A model generated the notes under the pieces. That model made no database searches and had not been told where the DNA came from. It saw only the letters and a list, made by a program, of their open reading frames with translations. From an uncultured Eubacteriales bacterium (GTDB lineage: Bacteria > Bacillota > Clostridia > Christensenellales > Aristaeellaceae): a stretch of 64,000 nucleotides of DNA. A program made the position numbers and the translations under genes. The DNA lies in assembly GCA_902764875.1 (NCBI GenBank), contig CACWXP010000002.1:62001-126000 (forward strand). The letters run 5' to 3'. Of the stretch, positions 30,371 to 38,957 are shown in pieces. The first letter of the stretch is position 1; every line of letters begins with the position of its first letter.

Positions 30371-31033
30371 TCAGGGAGCAGGAGACGGGGCTTCAGTGGC
30401 TTCTGCTTCCGGGGCCGTGAGCATATCCCGACAGAGAAGATGCAGGAATTTCAACGTATTATCCGTGTTTCCGCCAGCAGCAAGAACCGCCAGGTATCCG
30501 TTGTCGGAATAGCAGTATTTTGAAAGCCCGGGGAGCAGATCTGCCGGGATCCCGTAAAGATGCGTTTCATCCGAATCGGGAAGTGTGCGCCAGCCGCGGC
30601 GAAGATCCAGGCCGGCATCGGTAAAGATAGCCATCAGTTCCGCATCATCTTCCAGGGGCAGAAAGGCTTCGGAAGAAGCATAGGAGAGGAAATCCTCCCG
30701 GGGAAGCTCATACAGATCACCTTCCTGGGCGGCCATATGAGTCATCAGCGTCATAGGTCCGTAGGAGGAATCCGGATAGAAGGCGACGGAGGACATGACC
30801 TCCATATCCGGCATTTCCTTTACGCGAATCTGTTCCATGTATGTGTTGAGGGCAGTATCGTCGACGTAGCCGTAAACATAGAAATCCACGCGTTTGTTCT
30901 CCGGAACACGGGGTGTTGTGACCGTGAAAAGAAGATTAACCAGGAAAGTTCCGGCGATGATTGCAAGCAGGTAGGCCCACCAGTGGTAGGCAAAATGGTG
31001 TTTCAGGGTCTGGGCGTTGATCGGGGTTTTCAT
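30371..31033 (-). CDS. Membrane-anchored extracytoplasmic protein of unknown function
   Basis: A 220-residue protein. After a short basic and aromatic N-terminus (LKHHFAYHWWAYLLAI) one membrane helix spans about residues 21-43; the remaining 175 residues are acidic and predicted outside the cell. The C-terminus ends in an Ala/Glu/Pro-rich tail. The start at 31033 follows AGGAGA; an upstream in-frame ATG at 31054 adds seven residues. The type II anchor and globular outer domain fit a cell-surface sensor or an assembly factor, but no family is recognised. Convergent with the acyltransferase-like gene. Confidence 0.6.
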   Translation of the reverse strand: MKTPINAQTLKHHFAYHWWAYLLAIIAGTFLVNLLFTVTTPRVPENKRVDFYVYGYVDDTALNTYMEQIRVKEMPDMEVMSSVAFYPDSSYGPMTLMTHMAAQEGDLYELPREDFLSYASSEAFLPLEDDAELMAIFTDAGLDLRRGWRTLPDSDETHLYGIPADLLPGLSKYCYSDNGYLAVLAAGGNTDNTLKFLHLLCRDMLTAPEAEATEAPSPAP

Positions 31034-31226
31034 GGCTATCTCCTGTAAATGCACAATGTGTTTTGTGTAATACGTGTTGCGAGGCAGCCCTGCAGCGGGT
31101 ATTCCCGCCGGGGCGGATTAAAGATAGCACGAAAATGTAAGAAAGACAAGAACGGAAGCAGGAAAAACGGACAGAAGGAGCGAAATAAACATCATAGGGA
31201 AAAGCATCATAGAAAGGAAGATCCTT

Positions 31227-31877
31227 ATGAAGTTCAATACGATTATCACGGTTGGAAGACAGTTTGGATCCGGCGGCCGCGAAGTTGCGAAGAAACTCGC
31301 AGAAGTCATGAATGTGTCCTTCTACGACAAGGAACTGCTGGCGGAAGCTTCCAAAGACAGCGGGATCTGCCAGGAAGTGATGGAAACTTATGACGAAAAG
31401 CAAGGGAAAAGAGGATTCTTCTCCCTGATGGGCGGCGTGCAGGGACGGATGGACGCGGCAGGCATGTATCTGGAAATGCCGCTGAATCACAAAATTTTCC
31501 TGGCGCAGTTTGATACCATCCGCCGGATTGCGGATGAGGGTCCCTGCGTGATAGTGGGTCGGTGCGCGGATTATGTGCTGCGGGACCACGCGAATGTGCT
31601 GAATGTATTTATCAAAGCTTCCATGGAGGAGCGGGTTAAGCGGATTGAAAGGCTTTACGACATGGATCCCCTGAAGGCGGAAGAGACCATCCGTAAGGAA
31701 GACAAACAGCGCGCAACGTACTATAATTACTATGCTACAGGAACGTGGGGCGATGTGTCGAATTATCACCTGTGCCTGGATACAGGCGTGTTGGGGGTTG
31801 ACGGTGCGGTGGAGCTGATCCGCCAGGCAGTTGATCTGCAGCGGGATAAAGCGGAGGAAGACGGAATTCAATGGTAA
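31227..31877 (+). CDS. Cytidylate kinase-like family protein
   Basis: A 216-residue P-loop kinase. The Walker A variant GRQFGSGGREVAKKLAE is typical of the cytidylate-kinase-like group abundant in Clostridia, and CVIVGRCADYVL is the conserved second strand; RIERLYDMDPLKAEETI and KQRATYYNYYATGTWGD form the lid region. Members resemble CMP kinase but their substrate is unproven. AGAAAGGA precedes the ATG. Its end overlaps the start of the next gene by seven bases, so the two are coupled. Confidence 0.8.
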   Translation: MKFNTIITVGRQFGSGGREVAKKLAEVMNVSFYDKELLAEASKDSGICQEVMETYDEKQGKRGFFSLMGGVQGRMDAAGMYLEMPLNHKIFLAQFDTIRRIADEGPCVIVGRCADYVLRDHANVLNVFIKASMEERVKRIERLYDMDPLKAEETIRKEDKQRATYYNYYATGTWGDVSNYHLCLDTGVLGVDGAVELIRQAVDLQRDKAEEDGIQW

Positions 31878-32602
31878 AAAGAATCGCAGCGGTCATTTCG
31901 GCGCTGCTGCTGATCCCGGCGGCAGCGCTGGCCGGCCTTCAGTGGCGGGAAGATACGCCCGCCCTCGGCATTCTCAAAAACTATACGGAGAGCATTAACA
32001 AGCTGCTGACGGAAACGGGAGAACAGCCGATCAACAGTTTGTTTTCATGCTACCCTGCAGAGGCCGTGATGGGCATTACCGCGGAGGACAATGCGGAGAT
32101 TCCGGAAGGCGTGGAGATCACTGTGAAACTGTATTATGAGACGCTGAATTCCCTTCAGTTGCGGGTGAGCGATCCGGACCGGTTTCCGAGGATCGCGGCA
32201 GCGATAGTGCGGGCGCTTTACGGAGAAGCGATGACGCAGGACGACGCGATCAATATTCCGGCGGATCGTGCGAAACGAGCGAAGAACGAACCGAACGCCT
32301 CCTTTGAGGAACCGGTAGACGAGATGAACGGGACGTCTCCACGGGTTTATTTTGCTTATTTCCCGAACCAGTATCGGGACGGCGTGAACTGGTTGCAGAT
32401 GACCCTGATTTTCCCTTTGGCGGGAGAATGGGACGGAACGAGCCTGACGGTCGGTACGGAACAGGACAGCGAATACGTGCCGGAAGACGCGAATCCGGAC
32501 TATGAGGGATATCAGACAACAGACGACTATACACACTTTGAAGCGTTTGCTACGGCGACTCCGGAACCTGATTCCGCGGCGGCAGAATATGATTTCAGGT
32601 AG
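31871..32602 (+). CDS. Secreted protein of unknown function
   Basis: A 243-residue protein with a clear signal peptide ([20 protein letters not shown], cleavage after about residue 21) and no lipobox cysteine. The mature part is mixed alpha/beta with many acidic residues and a low-complexity C-terminus ([16 protein letters not shown]). No domain is recognised. It overlaps the cytidylate-kinase-like gene by seven bases and is followed by a terminator before icd. Its link to the kinase is unexplained. Confidence 0.6.
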   Translation: MVKRIAAVISALLLIPAAALAGLQWREDTPALGILKNYTESINKLLTETGEQPINSLFSCYPAEAVMGITAEDNAEIPEGVEITVKLYYETLNSLQLRVSDPDRFPRIAAAIVRALYGEAMTQDDAINIPADRAKRAKNEPNASFEEPVDEMNGTSPRVYFAYFPNQYRDGVNWLQMTLIFPLAGEWDGTSLTVGTEQDSEYVPEDANPDYEGYQTTDDYTHFEAFATATPEPDSAAAEYDFR

Positions 32603-32658
32603 GACATATTCACGGAATCCCCGTATGTTTCTTTGTTGTTTTTCTGGATTATTATGGC

Positions 32659-32704
32659 AAAAGATCATCGCAGAGGGTAAAATGTTCTGCGATGATCTTT
32701 TGTA
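32659..32704 (+). terminator. Terminator upstream of icd
   Basis: A perfect 16-bp stem: AAAAGATCATCGCAGA (32659-32674) pairs with 32686-32701 over an 11-base loop, ending in TTTT. It lies only 20 bases before the icd start, so it could also act as a 5' stability hairpin of icd mRNA. Confidence 0.75.
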
Positions 32705-32720
32705 TACAGGAGGCAGAAAC

Positions 32721-33920
32721 GTGAGCAAGATCCAGATGAAAACCCCGCTGGTGGAGATGGACGGAGACGAGATGACCAGGATCCTGTGGGCCTGGATTAA
32801 GGAAATGCTGATTGAACCTTTTGTGGAACTGAAGACGGAATACTACGACCTGGGGCTGAAAAAGAGGGACGAGACAAACGACCAGATTACGATTGACAGC
32901 GCCAACGCTGCGAAGAAATATGGCGTGGCCGTGAAATGTGCCACGATTACGCCCAATGCCCAGCGGGTGGAAGAATACGGGCTGAAGGAAATGTGGAAGA
33001 GCCCGAACGGCACGATCCGGGCAATCCTGGACGGGACAGTCTTCCGGACGCCCATTCTGGTGAACGGCGTACGCCCTACGGTGCGCACCTGGAAGAAGCC
33101 CATCACGATTGCCCGTCATGCCTACGGCGATGTTTACAAAAATACGGAAACAAAGATTTCGGGACCCGGCAAGGCAGAACTGGTTTTTACCGGCGCGGAC
33201 GGGAAAGAAATCCGGAAGACGGTTTTTGAATTCAAAGGCAGCGGTGTGCTGCAGGGCATGTACAACCTGGACGGATCCATCGAATCCTTTGCACGCAGTT
33301 GCTTCCAGTATGCGCTGAGCACCCGCCAGGACCTCTGGTTTTCGACGAAGGATACCATCAGCAAGATCTACGATCACCGCTTTAAGGACATTTTCGCGGA
33401 ACTGTATGAGCAGGAATACAAAGAAGACTTTGAGAAGGCAGGCATTACCTATTTTTACACGCTGATTGACGACGCGGTGGCCCGGGTGGTACGGTCGGAA
33501 GGCGGGTTTATCTGGGCCTGCAAAAACTATGACGGAGACGTTATGAGCGATATGATCGCCACAGCCTTCGGATCGCTGGCGATGATGACTTCCGTGCTGG
33601 TGAGCCCGAACGGACAGTTTGAGTACGAAGCGGCTCACGGCACCGTGACGCGGCACTACTACCGCTATCTGAAGGGTGAGGAAACCAGCACCAATCCCGT
33701 CGCGACGATCTTCGCCTGGAGCGGAGCGCTGCGCAAACGGGGCGAGCTGGACGGACTGCCGGAACTGCAGACCTTTGCGGACAAACTGGAGCAGTCCACA
33801 CTGGACACCATCAACAGCGGCATCATGACGAAAGACCTGGCGCTGCTGTACGACGGGGATTCGAAGGCTGTGAACAGCCGGGCATTCCTGCAGGAAATTT
33901 CATCCAGAATTGAGGCTTGA
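32721..33920 (+). CDS. icd: Isocitrate dehydrogenase (NADP+), dimeric eukaryote-like type
   Basis: A 399-residue enzyme converting isocitrate to 2-oxoglutarate and CO2 with NADP+. It belongs to the type II family shared with eukaryotes and some Clostridia rather than the E. coli type: [16 protein letters not shown] at the start, [20 protein letters not shown] split at residues 70-90, [16 protein letters not shown] with the substrate-binding Ser/Arg, [16 protein letters not shown] with metal aspartates, and [12 protein letters not shown] at the cofactor site. The start is a GTG behind CAGGAGGC. It probably feeds glutamate synthesis. A strong promoter for the downstream RNA begins inside its last codons. 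Confidence 0.96.
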   Translation: MSKIQMKTPLVEMDGDEMTRILWAWIKEMLIEPFVELKTEYYDLGLKKRDETNDQITIDSANAAKKYGVAVKCATITPNAQRVEEYGLKEMWKSPNGTIRAILDGTVFRTPILVNGVRPTVRTWKKPITIARHAYGDVYKNTETKISGPGKAELVFTGADGKEIRKTVFEFKGSGVLQGMYNLDGSIESFARSCFQYALSTRQDLWFSTKDTISKIYDHRFKDIFAELYEQEYKEDFEKAGITYFYTLIDDAVARVVRSEGGFIWACKNYDGDVMSDMIATAFGSLAMMTSVLVSPNGQFEYEAAHGTVTRHYYRYLKGEETSTNPVATIFAWSGALRKRGELDGLPELQTFADKLEQSTLDTINSGIMTKDLALLYDGDSKAVNSRAFLQEISSRIEA

Positions 33921-33945
33921 CGATCTGGTCGGAAATCGGTATAAT
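33917..33945 (+). promoter_or_regulatory. Near-consensus promoter of a non-coding RNA
   Basis: TTGACG (33917-33922), exactly 17 bases, TATAAT (33940-33945). This is among the strongest promoters in the window, yet no protein-coding frame starts for over 300 bases. The -35 box overlaps the icd stop codon. Start of transcription expected near 33952. Confidence 0.85.
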
Positions 33946-33951
33946 AATGAC

Positions 33952-34173
33952 AGTCCTCCTGGGGTTCGCGACAGCTTTTCGGTTTTCCCCACATTTCGAA
34001 AAATGGAGCCCGGGTCCAAGGAGCGATATGCCACGCCCCCGTTTTATACGCCAGGGGACGGCAGAGTCGTTCGGCAGGGCACCAGCCTGCTATACATAGC
34101 GGGTGAAAAAACGAGGGCATCGGCTCCCTGGGGTCACCAAAATCATCGGTTGAGAAGACCGGTGATTTTTTTT
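33952..34173 (+). ncRNA. Structured non-coding RNA candidate, about 220 nt (family unassigned)
   Basis: Bounded by a near-consensus promoter and a terminator with eight T, with no credible reading frame or ribosome site. Visible helices include CATTT/AAATG closing a short loop near 33992-34005, GGAGCC pairing with GGCTCC about 120 bases later, a GC-rich hairpin with arms CCCC/GGGG, GCTAT/ATAGC, and CACC/GGGTG. A direct repeat CTCCTGGGGT / CTCCCTGGGGT occurs near the ends. Size, promoter strength and an elongated fold fit 6S RNA, but a closing stem between the 5' and 3' ends could not be drawn. Signal recognition particle RNA, tmRNA and RNase P signatures were not found. Confidence 0.6.
34141..34173 (+). 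terminator. Terminator of the non-coding RNA
   Basis: AATCA-T-CGGT (34141-34150) pairs with ACCG-G-TGATT (34158-34167) including one G-U pair, over a seven-base loop, and ends in eight T (34166-34173). Confidence 0.9.
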
Positions 34174-34249
34174 ACATTGCGTTCATGTTCATTCGCTATC
34201 TTTACTCTGTGCAGTATTTCAGCTTCGGGCAAAGAAGGGGGGAGCAGGA

Positions 34250-34484
34250 ATGAGCGAACCTGAGAAAAATCTGAAGGCAGGAAAAAAAGGCCGTCACAGG
34301 GTCCGGAAGATCATCGTGCTGGTCATTGTGCTGGCACTGGTCGGGTGGGATTGCGTTTCTGGTGATCCGGAAACTGCGGCGGGACAATACGGTGACCTAC
34401 GACGCCTATACCACATCCCAAATGCACTGGAAAAGATCGGAAAATGATTCAGACCTGACGGATAACGCTATTTACCCAATGTGA
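34250..34484 (+). pseudogene. Frameshifted remnant of a membrane-anchored protein (possibly efflux adaptor N-terminus)
   Basis: An ATG behind GGGGGGAGC opens a frame with a basic N-terminus (KNLKAGKKGRHRVRK) and a hydrophobic helix (IIVLVIVLALVG). Around 34345 the reading frame turns implausible and stops at 34447. Shifting one base there continues the helix as GGIAFLVIRKLRRDNTVTYDAYTTSQ, which resembles the N-terminal anchor of HlyD/MFP-type efflux adaptor proteins. Even so it ends at 34484, far short of such proteins. A run of G in the helix codons (GGGTGGG) is the likely site of the one-base change. It is therefore called a truncated remnant; a real 65-residue product is the alternative. 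Confidence 0.45.
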
Positions 34485-34950
34485 TTCTTGCGGAAAAGGG
34501 GAGACCCCATACATACCAGGATACGATCGCTTCCCGGACGGAATGCTTGTCCCGGGCGGTGAGGATGGTTGCGGAAAGATCCGTATGATCCCGGGCAGAC
34601 AGGCTGTGCAGGGCGGCGTCGCCGATCAGCAGTGCATCGCCGGCCATGGGCGTCACCTGGATCTCAATGGTGTCGGCAGGGAGAAAGGATTGGTTCTCCA
34701 GATGCACGGTCCAGGTGTAGAAGAGATAGTCCTCCGCTCTTGTGAGGGGGGCGCTGCTGTAGCGGGTGCCGACAAACGTATCGTTTTCCACAGCGGCTTT
34801 GACCTGATCAAAGGTATCCAGCTGAGACGCGGGATCCGTTGCGGTTACGGAAACAAAAGACACCGTGATATTGGAAGTGAAATACAGATACCCGATGCCG
34901 GCAAGCGCGGCGATGACGAGAATGACCAGGAAAATGGCAAGCGGTTTCAT
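34468..34950 (-). CDS. Single-TM extracytoplasmic protein downstream of the ZorAB-like pair
   Basis: A 160-residue protein. One N-terminal membrane helix or uncleaved signal (LAIFLVILVIAALAGIGYLYF) is followed by a beta-rich outer domain of about 135 residues with WTVHLENQSFLPADTIEIQV, suggesting an Ig-like sandwich. The start at 34950 follows AGAGGTG. It lies 50 bases after the MotB/OmpA-like gene on the same strand, so it is probably the third gene of that operon. No family recognised. Its 3' end overlaps the convergent remnant by 17 bases. Confidence 0.6.
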   Translation of the reverse strand: MKPLAIFLVILVIAALAGIGYLYFTSNITVSFVSVTATDPASQLDTFDQVKAAVENDTFVGTRYSSAPLTRAEDYLFYTWTVHLENQSFLPADTIEIQVTPMAGDALLIGDAALHSLSARDHTDLSATILTARDKHSVREAIVSWYVWGLPFSARITLGK

Positions 34951-35000
34951 TTGGCACCTCTGCAATAGCATCTGAATGTGTTAGGGATCGGACGAAAGGA

Positions 35001-35960
35001 TCATTGCTCCTGATCGGACAGAATCCGGTTCATTTCCGCGATCATTTCGGCATCCTTCAGGCTGAACTTGAATTCTACCCGGCGGGAAGCATCCGGATCC
35101 TCTTTGCCGTCGGCGGTATAGACCAGATCGGAATAACTGCGACCCTTGGCGGTCAGGATCTCCTGGAGCTTCAGCTTCTGATCCCTTGTGAGGCTCGGCA
35201 TATTGAGACAGTAGAGGGCCACCTGAAGGGCGCGGTCCTGGGAAAGCTTCAGGTTGTTCTCGTAGGTACCGGTGGAGTCGGTATGCCCTTCGATGATGAT
35301 TTCACCCAGATAATTGGAATACTTATCCTGGAGCAGCACATTCAGATAAACGGGAATGAAGCGGTTCAGCAGCTCCTGACCTTCTTCCTTGATCGTTGAC
35401 TTTCCGGTCTCGAAGAACACGGAGGAATCCAGGACGATATCGCCGGTGTTCGGATCCACGGTGGCCTTCATGTTCGCAGCGGTCAGGGAAGAAGACAGCT
35501 CCCGGATCATGGTTGTACGGATGCCGATCAGGTCGTCGATTCGCTCCGCCTGGGAAGCGAGGGCCAGCTGCTGTTCTTCCAGCTTGGCAGCCGCTTCGTC
35601 CAGCTTCTGTTGCTGGATGATGAGGGTTGCCCTGGCGTTGCTCAGCTCTTCCTCCTGGGAGGAAAGCTTGTCCTGCAGATTGTCCAGATCGGTCTGGATG
35701 ATGATCAGTGCCTGCTCCTTGGCGTTCAGCTCGTCGGTGGCCAGGTTCAGGGCAATCTTCTGCTGATCCAGTTCTTTGTTCTTGGTATCCAGCTCCAGCG
35801 TCTTGGTTTCGAGCATGGTGAAATACTGATACAGACTGTAGGTCAGGATCAGCACGAAGATCAGCAGCAGGGCAGCCATCATGTCCGAATAGCTGATCCA
35901 GCTGAAACCGCCCTGAGCTCCACGGGAGGCGCGGCGGTTATGAATACGTTGACGCGCCAT
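35001..35960 (-). CDS. MotB/OmpA-like stator protein (ZorB-like)
   Basis: A 319-residue protein. The single helix at about residues 23-46 begins SWISYSDMMAALLLIF and carries the conserved proton-path aspartate (D26) of MotB-type stators. A long coiled coil rich in Gln/Glu/Leu follows (about residues 47-150), then an OmpA-like peptidoglycan-binding domain with IIIEGHTDSTG, NNLKLSQDRA and ASRRVEF. The start at 35960 was preferred to the ATG at 35966, because GGAGGAGG fits its spacing. It overlaps or abuts the MotA-like gene. The pairing and layout match ZorB of Zorya defence or related ion-driven motors; flagellar genes are absent nearby. Confidence 0.82.
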   Translation of the reverse strand: MARQRIHNRRASRGAQGGFSWISYSDMMAALLLIFVLILTYSLYQYFTMLETKTLELDTKNKELDQQKIALNLATDELNAKEQALIIIQTDLDNLQDKLSSQEEELSNARATLIIQQQKLDEAAAKLEEQQLALASQAERIDDLIGIRTTMIRELSSSLTAANMKATVDPNTGDIVLDSSVFFETGKSTIKEEGQELLNRFIPVYLNVLLQDKYSNYLGEIIIEGHTDSTGTYENNLKLSQDRALQVALYCLNMPSLTRDQKLKLQEILTAKGRSYSDLVYTADGKEDPDASRRVEFKFSLKDAEMIAEMNRILSDQEQ

Positions 35961-35962
35961 GA

Positions 35963-37243
35963 TCATTCCTCCTCCGCAATGGCGGAAAGGGTAGCGGAAA
36001 TCTTTTCGACATTTCCTTCCATGGAGGAAAGGATGGAACGGATTTCTTCCATGGTGGAATCACCGGAGTCACCGGCGAGCATGGTGGTTTTTTCAGCCAG
36101 CTTTTCAATGAGCTTCGCCAGATCCTTATTCTCCTGATCCATGCGGTTCAGCAGTTCCGCGGTGCGGCGTTCGTAATTCTCGTCCCGTTCGCGGACCTGA
36201 TTGATCTGGCTCATGTAAGCGTCAAATTTATCGAGAATATGATTGGTCATTTCCTGGAGCGTACGGGCGTTGTCTACGATTCCCCGGGCAGCGGAAACAG
36301 TTTCCCCGGTCTGGCGGGCGGCCATGATCTGATTCTGGGTGACGGCGTCCATCGCTGTGGCCATGGCGGAGAACTGATTGCCCATGCTCCGGTCCATTTC
36401 ATCCAGGAAGCGGGCCACGATATGATTGACGCCGTCGATCTGGTTTCGGGTGGCGCCTATGATGAAGCGGTCCATGGAATCTGTGACCGGGGCCATGGCC
36501 CGGGTGATGCTGCGGCCCACGTTTTCGGCCAGACGGTCCGCCAGTGTGTCGTTGATCCCCTGGAGCATGTAGTTCCGGTCCTGATTCTGGATGATCATCT
36601 GGACATCGTTGTCCAGGGGGCGGGACATGGCCAGCTGGGTGAAGGACGTGACAAAGTCGTCAATGGCCCGGTAGCTGGATCCCTGGGAGATCCGGTTCAG
36701 CATGTTGAAGACAATGCTGCAGCTGATGCCGGCCACGGAGGTGCCGAAGGCGAAACGCATGCCTTCCAACAAATTCGGAATGCCTTCGACCAACTGGGCA
36801 GAGTCGGAAAAGTTCAGGGAAGACAGACCCCGGGAAAGACCCATGAAGGTTCCCAGAATACCGAGGGAAGTGAGCAGATTCGGGATCAGTTCCGCCAGGG
36901 TAGCGTTGCCGGGACCGTGTGTTACGGTGTCGTCGTTAATGTAATCCTCCACATTGGTGGGAAGACCGCGTCGATCCAGCTGCTCCGCGTTCTGCAGAAA
37001 GCGGAGCCAGGTGCCACGCAGGCGCTTGCCCACGAAACCGGCGGTTTGCCAGACAGGCTTGTCCGTGGTCTGCCCGGCCTCCGCCTGGAGGCGGGAGATC
37101 GCCCGGCGCAGGGAGGATGTCGTTTTCCACAGGGGCAACAGGCATTTGAACAGACCGATCAGTGTCACAACCGCGATGGCGCCGTATACAAGATAATCGG
37201 CAAGATCCGGCAGGATCCCCGTTACTTTCGACAAATCAGGCAT
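35963..37243 (-). CDS. MotA/ExbB-like proton-channel protein (ZorA-like)
   Basis: A 426-residue membrane protein. Helix 1 lies at about residues 16-38; helices 2 and 3 at about 117-143 and 158-183 contain the MotA/ExbB signature PNLLTSLGILGTFMGLSRGL and FAFGTSVAGISCSIVFNML. The remaining 240 residues form a long helical cytoplasmic tail with heptad-like repeats, which distinguishes ZorA-like proteins from flagellar MotA and ExbB. The gene is followed directly by the MotB/OmpA-like gene. In Zorya such a motor senses envelope perturbation by phage and signals through the tail to effectors, but no ZorC/D/E is seen here. Confidence 0.8.
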   Translation of the reverse strand: MPDLSKVTGILPDLADYLVYGAIAVVTLIGLFKCLLPLWKTTSSLRRAISRLQAEAGQTTDKPVWQTAGFVGKRLRGTWLRFLQNAEQLDRRGLPTNVEDYINDDTVTHGPGNATLAELIPNLLTSLGILGTFMGLSRGLSSLNFSDSAQLVEGIPNLLEGMRFAFGTSVAGISCSIVFNMLNRISQGSSYRAIDDFVTSFTQLAMSRPLDNDVQMIIQNQDRNYMLQGINDTLADRLAENVGRSITRAMAPVTDSMDRFIIGATRNQIDGVNHIVARFLDEMDRSMGNQFSAMATAMDAVTQNQIMAARQTGETVSAARGIVDNARTLQEMTNHILDKFDAYMSQINQVRERDENYERRTAELLNRMDQENKDLAKLIEKLAEKTTMLAGDSGDSTMEEIRSILSSMEGNVEKISATLSAIAEEE

Positions 37244-37272
37244 GAATACGCCTCCTTCATGAAAGATAGTTC

Positions 37273-37301
37273 ATTATATCATTTTGAAAATGAAATGTAA
37301 A
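37273..37301 (-). promoter_or_regulatory. Promoter of the ZorAB-like operon
   Basis: On the minus strand TTTACA (37296-37301) and a consensus TATAAT (37273-37278) are 17 bases apart, with an extended TGA before the -10 box. Start codon 30 bases downstream. Confidence 0.75.
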
Positions 37302-37333
37302 TGAAACAATTACGTAATAAATCGTATTCAATG

Positions 37334-37362
37334 TTGTTGCGAATGAAAAAGAATGATATAAT
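37334..37362 (+). promoter_or_regulatory. Promoter of the DUF308-sirtuin operon
   Basis: TTGTTG (37334-37339), 17 bases, consensus TATAAT (37357-37362) with an extended TGA. It is divergent from the ZorAB-like promoter and both share the motif TGATATAAT. Confidence 0.75.
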
Positions 37363-37406
37363 AAACACACGGCGAAGAAACGAATACTCCCGGAGGTGGA
37401 TTGCGT

Positions 37407-38219
37407 ATGAAAAAAAAGGAAGTCAAGGACATTCAGGACAGACTGGATCACCTGGAGAATACCACGGCAAAGGTAAAAAACACGCTGGACAAAATGAGCC
37501 TGCACTTTGTGATTCCACTGGTGTCATTTTATTTCATCGTCGGTCTGCTCCTGATCCTGCTGAATGAAACAGTGACCCATGTGGCGGCATGGGCCCTGGC
37601 AGCCGGACTAATTCTGGCCGGCGGATGGCTGCTGATCCGCTATCTGCGGGCGGATATCCGGAAACGTCTGGCCGGGGCGGACATGGCAATGGGGCTTGTG
37701 CTGCTGCTGGCCGGCATTCTGCTGATTGCCAGCCCGACGGACATGAGAGACGTTTTCCCGAAAATCTGGGGCCTCTCGCTGATCTTCGGCGGTTTCCTGA
37801 AGATCCAGTATGCCTTTGATGAGTGGAGCGTTCACGTGCGCAGGTGGTGGATCATGCTGATCTTTGCCACCGTATCCCTGACGATCGGTATTCTTGCACT
37901 GCTGAATAAATCTATCTTCGGCAGCAGCCAGCACCTGGTGGTGGGCATCTTTATGATCGGTGAAGCGGCGCTGGACCTTGTGACCTATTTCCTGCTGAAC
38001 AACGGGATGAAGAAGCAAAATGGGCTCAAGGAAATGCAGGCAACGGCTCCGGAGGCTGCGGCGGAACCCAAAACGCTGCCCGAAGGGACGGAAGCGACAT
38101 CGGAAGAGAATGTCTCTGCTGAAACGGTACCGGCAGAACCGAGGGAAACGACGGAACAGGAAGAAACGCCAAATGCAGATACAGAAATACCGGAAAAAGT
38201 GCCTGAGAAGGAGGAGTAA
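37407..38219 (+). CDS. DUF308/HdeD-like membrane protein with acidic C-terminal tail
   Basis: A 270-residue protein. An N-terminal coiled-coil stretch (KDIQDRLDHLENTTAKVKNTLDK, in segments) precedes six membrane helices between about residues 34 and 200, in the paired layout of DUF308. The last 70 residues are Glu/Pro/Thr-rich and probably disordered. GGAGGT sits ten bases before the ATG at 37407. It is related to the protein at 9852-10520. The sirtuin gene follows after three bases, so the two are co-transcribed; the functional link is unknown. Confidence 0.72.
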   Translation: MKKKEVKDIQDRLDHLENTTAKVKNTLDKMSLHFVIPLVSFYFIVGLLLILLNETVTHVAAWALAAGLILAGGWLLIRYLRADIRKRLAGADMAMGLVLLLAGILLIASPTDMRDVFPKIWGLSLIFGGFLKIQYAFDEWSVHVRRWWIMLIFATVSLTIGILALLNKSIFGSSQHLVVGIFMIGEAALDLVTYFLLNNGMKKQNGLKEMQATAPEAAAEPKTLPEGTEATSEENVSAETVPAEPRETTEQEETPNADTEIPEKVPEKEE

Positions 38220-38222
38220 TCC

Positions 38223-38939
38223 ATGAAATATGAAACCCTGCAGCAATGGGTGGATGAGGCGCAGCGGATCGTCTTCTTCGGCGGCGCGGGCGTTTCCACG
38301 GAGAGCGGCATTCCGGATTTCCGGAGCGTGGACGGTCTGTACAACCAGAAATATGACTATCCGCCGGAAATGATGCTATCCCATACCTTCTTTATGCAGA
38401 AACCGGAGGAGTTTTTCCGCTTCTACCGGGACAAGATGCTGCCCCTGGAAGCCAAACCCAACAAGGCGCACCTGAAGCTTGCTGAATGGGAAAAGGAAGG
38501 AAAGATGACCGGCGTCGTAACACAGAACATCGACGGCCTGCACCAGGCGGCCGGCTCGAAAAAAGTCGTTGAGCTTCACGGCAGCGTTCATCGCAACTAC
38601 TGCATGAAGTGCCGGAAATTCTACCCGCCGGAGTATATCCGGGACAGTAAGGATCCCGTGCCGCTGTGTTCCTGCGGCGGGAAGATTAAGCCGGATGTGG
38701 TGCTGTATGAGGAAGGCCTGGACAACGATACCGTTTCCGGCGCCATCCATGCCATTTCATCCGCCGATCTCATGATTGTGGCCGGAACGAGCCTGACGGT
38801 GTATCCGGCAGCGGGGCTGATCCGCTATTTCCGGGGAAAGCACATGGTGCTGATCAACCGGGACGCCACGCCCATGGATTCTGAATGCGATCTGGTGATC
38901 CACGACAAGGTCGGGGAAGTACTGGGGTCGCTGACATAG
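38223..38939 (+). CDS. cobB: NAD-dependent protein deacylase (sirtuin)
   Basis: A 238-residue class U/III sirtuin removing acyl groups from lysines using NAD+. GAGVSTESGIPDFRS is the NAD-binding motif, VTQNIDGLHQAAGS holds the ribose and catalytic pocket, ELHGS the catalytic histidine, and four zinc cysteines are in NYCMKCRKFY and LCSCGGKIKPDVVLYEE. GTSLTVYPAAG follows. Complete and typical in length. AAGGAGGAG precedes the ATG. It likely adjusts acetylation of metabolic enzymes; context gives no specific client. Confidence 0.95.
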   Translation: MKYETLQQWVDEAQRIVFFGGAGVSTESGIPDFRSVDGLYNQKYDYPPEMMLSHTFFMQKPEEFFRFYRDKMLPLEAKPNKAHLKLAEWEKEGKMTGVVTQNIDGLHQAAGSKKVVELHGSVHRNYCMKCRKFYPPEYIRDSKDPVPLCSCGGKIKPDVVLYEEGLDNDTVSGAIHAISSADLMIVAGTSLTVYPAAGLIRYFRGKHMVLINRDATPMDSECDLVIHDKVGEVLGSLT

Positions 38940-38957
38940 TTGTTTTTTACCTGTACG

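Noticed and set aside
33952..34173. Firm 6S RNA call
   Set aside because: Size and promoter fit, but the expected closing stem between the ends could not be found, so the family is left open.
34468..37243. Complete Zorya defence system
   Set aside because: Only the two motor genes are recognisable. No helicase, nuclease or ZorE-like gene is adjacent, so a full system is not claimed.
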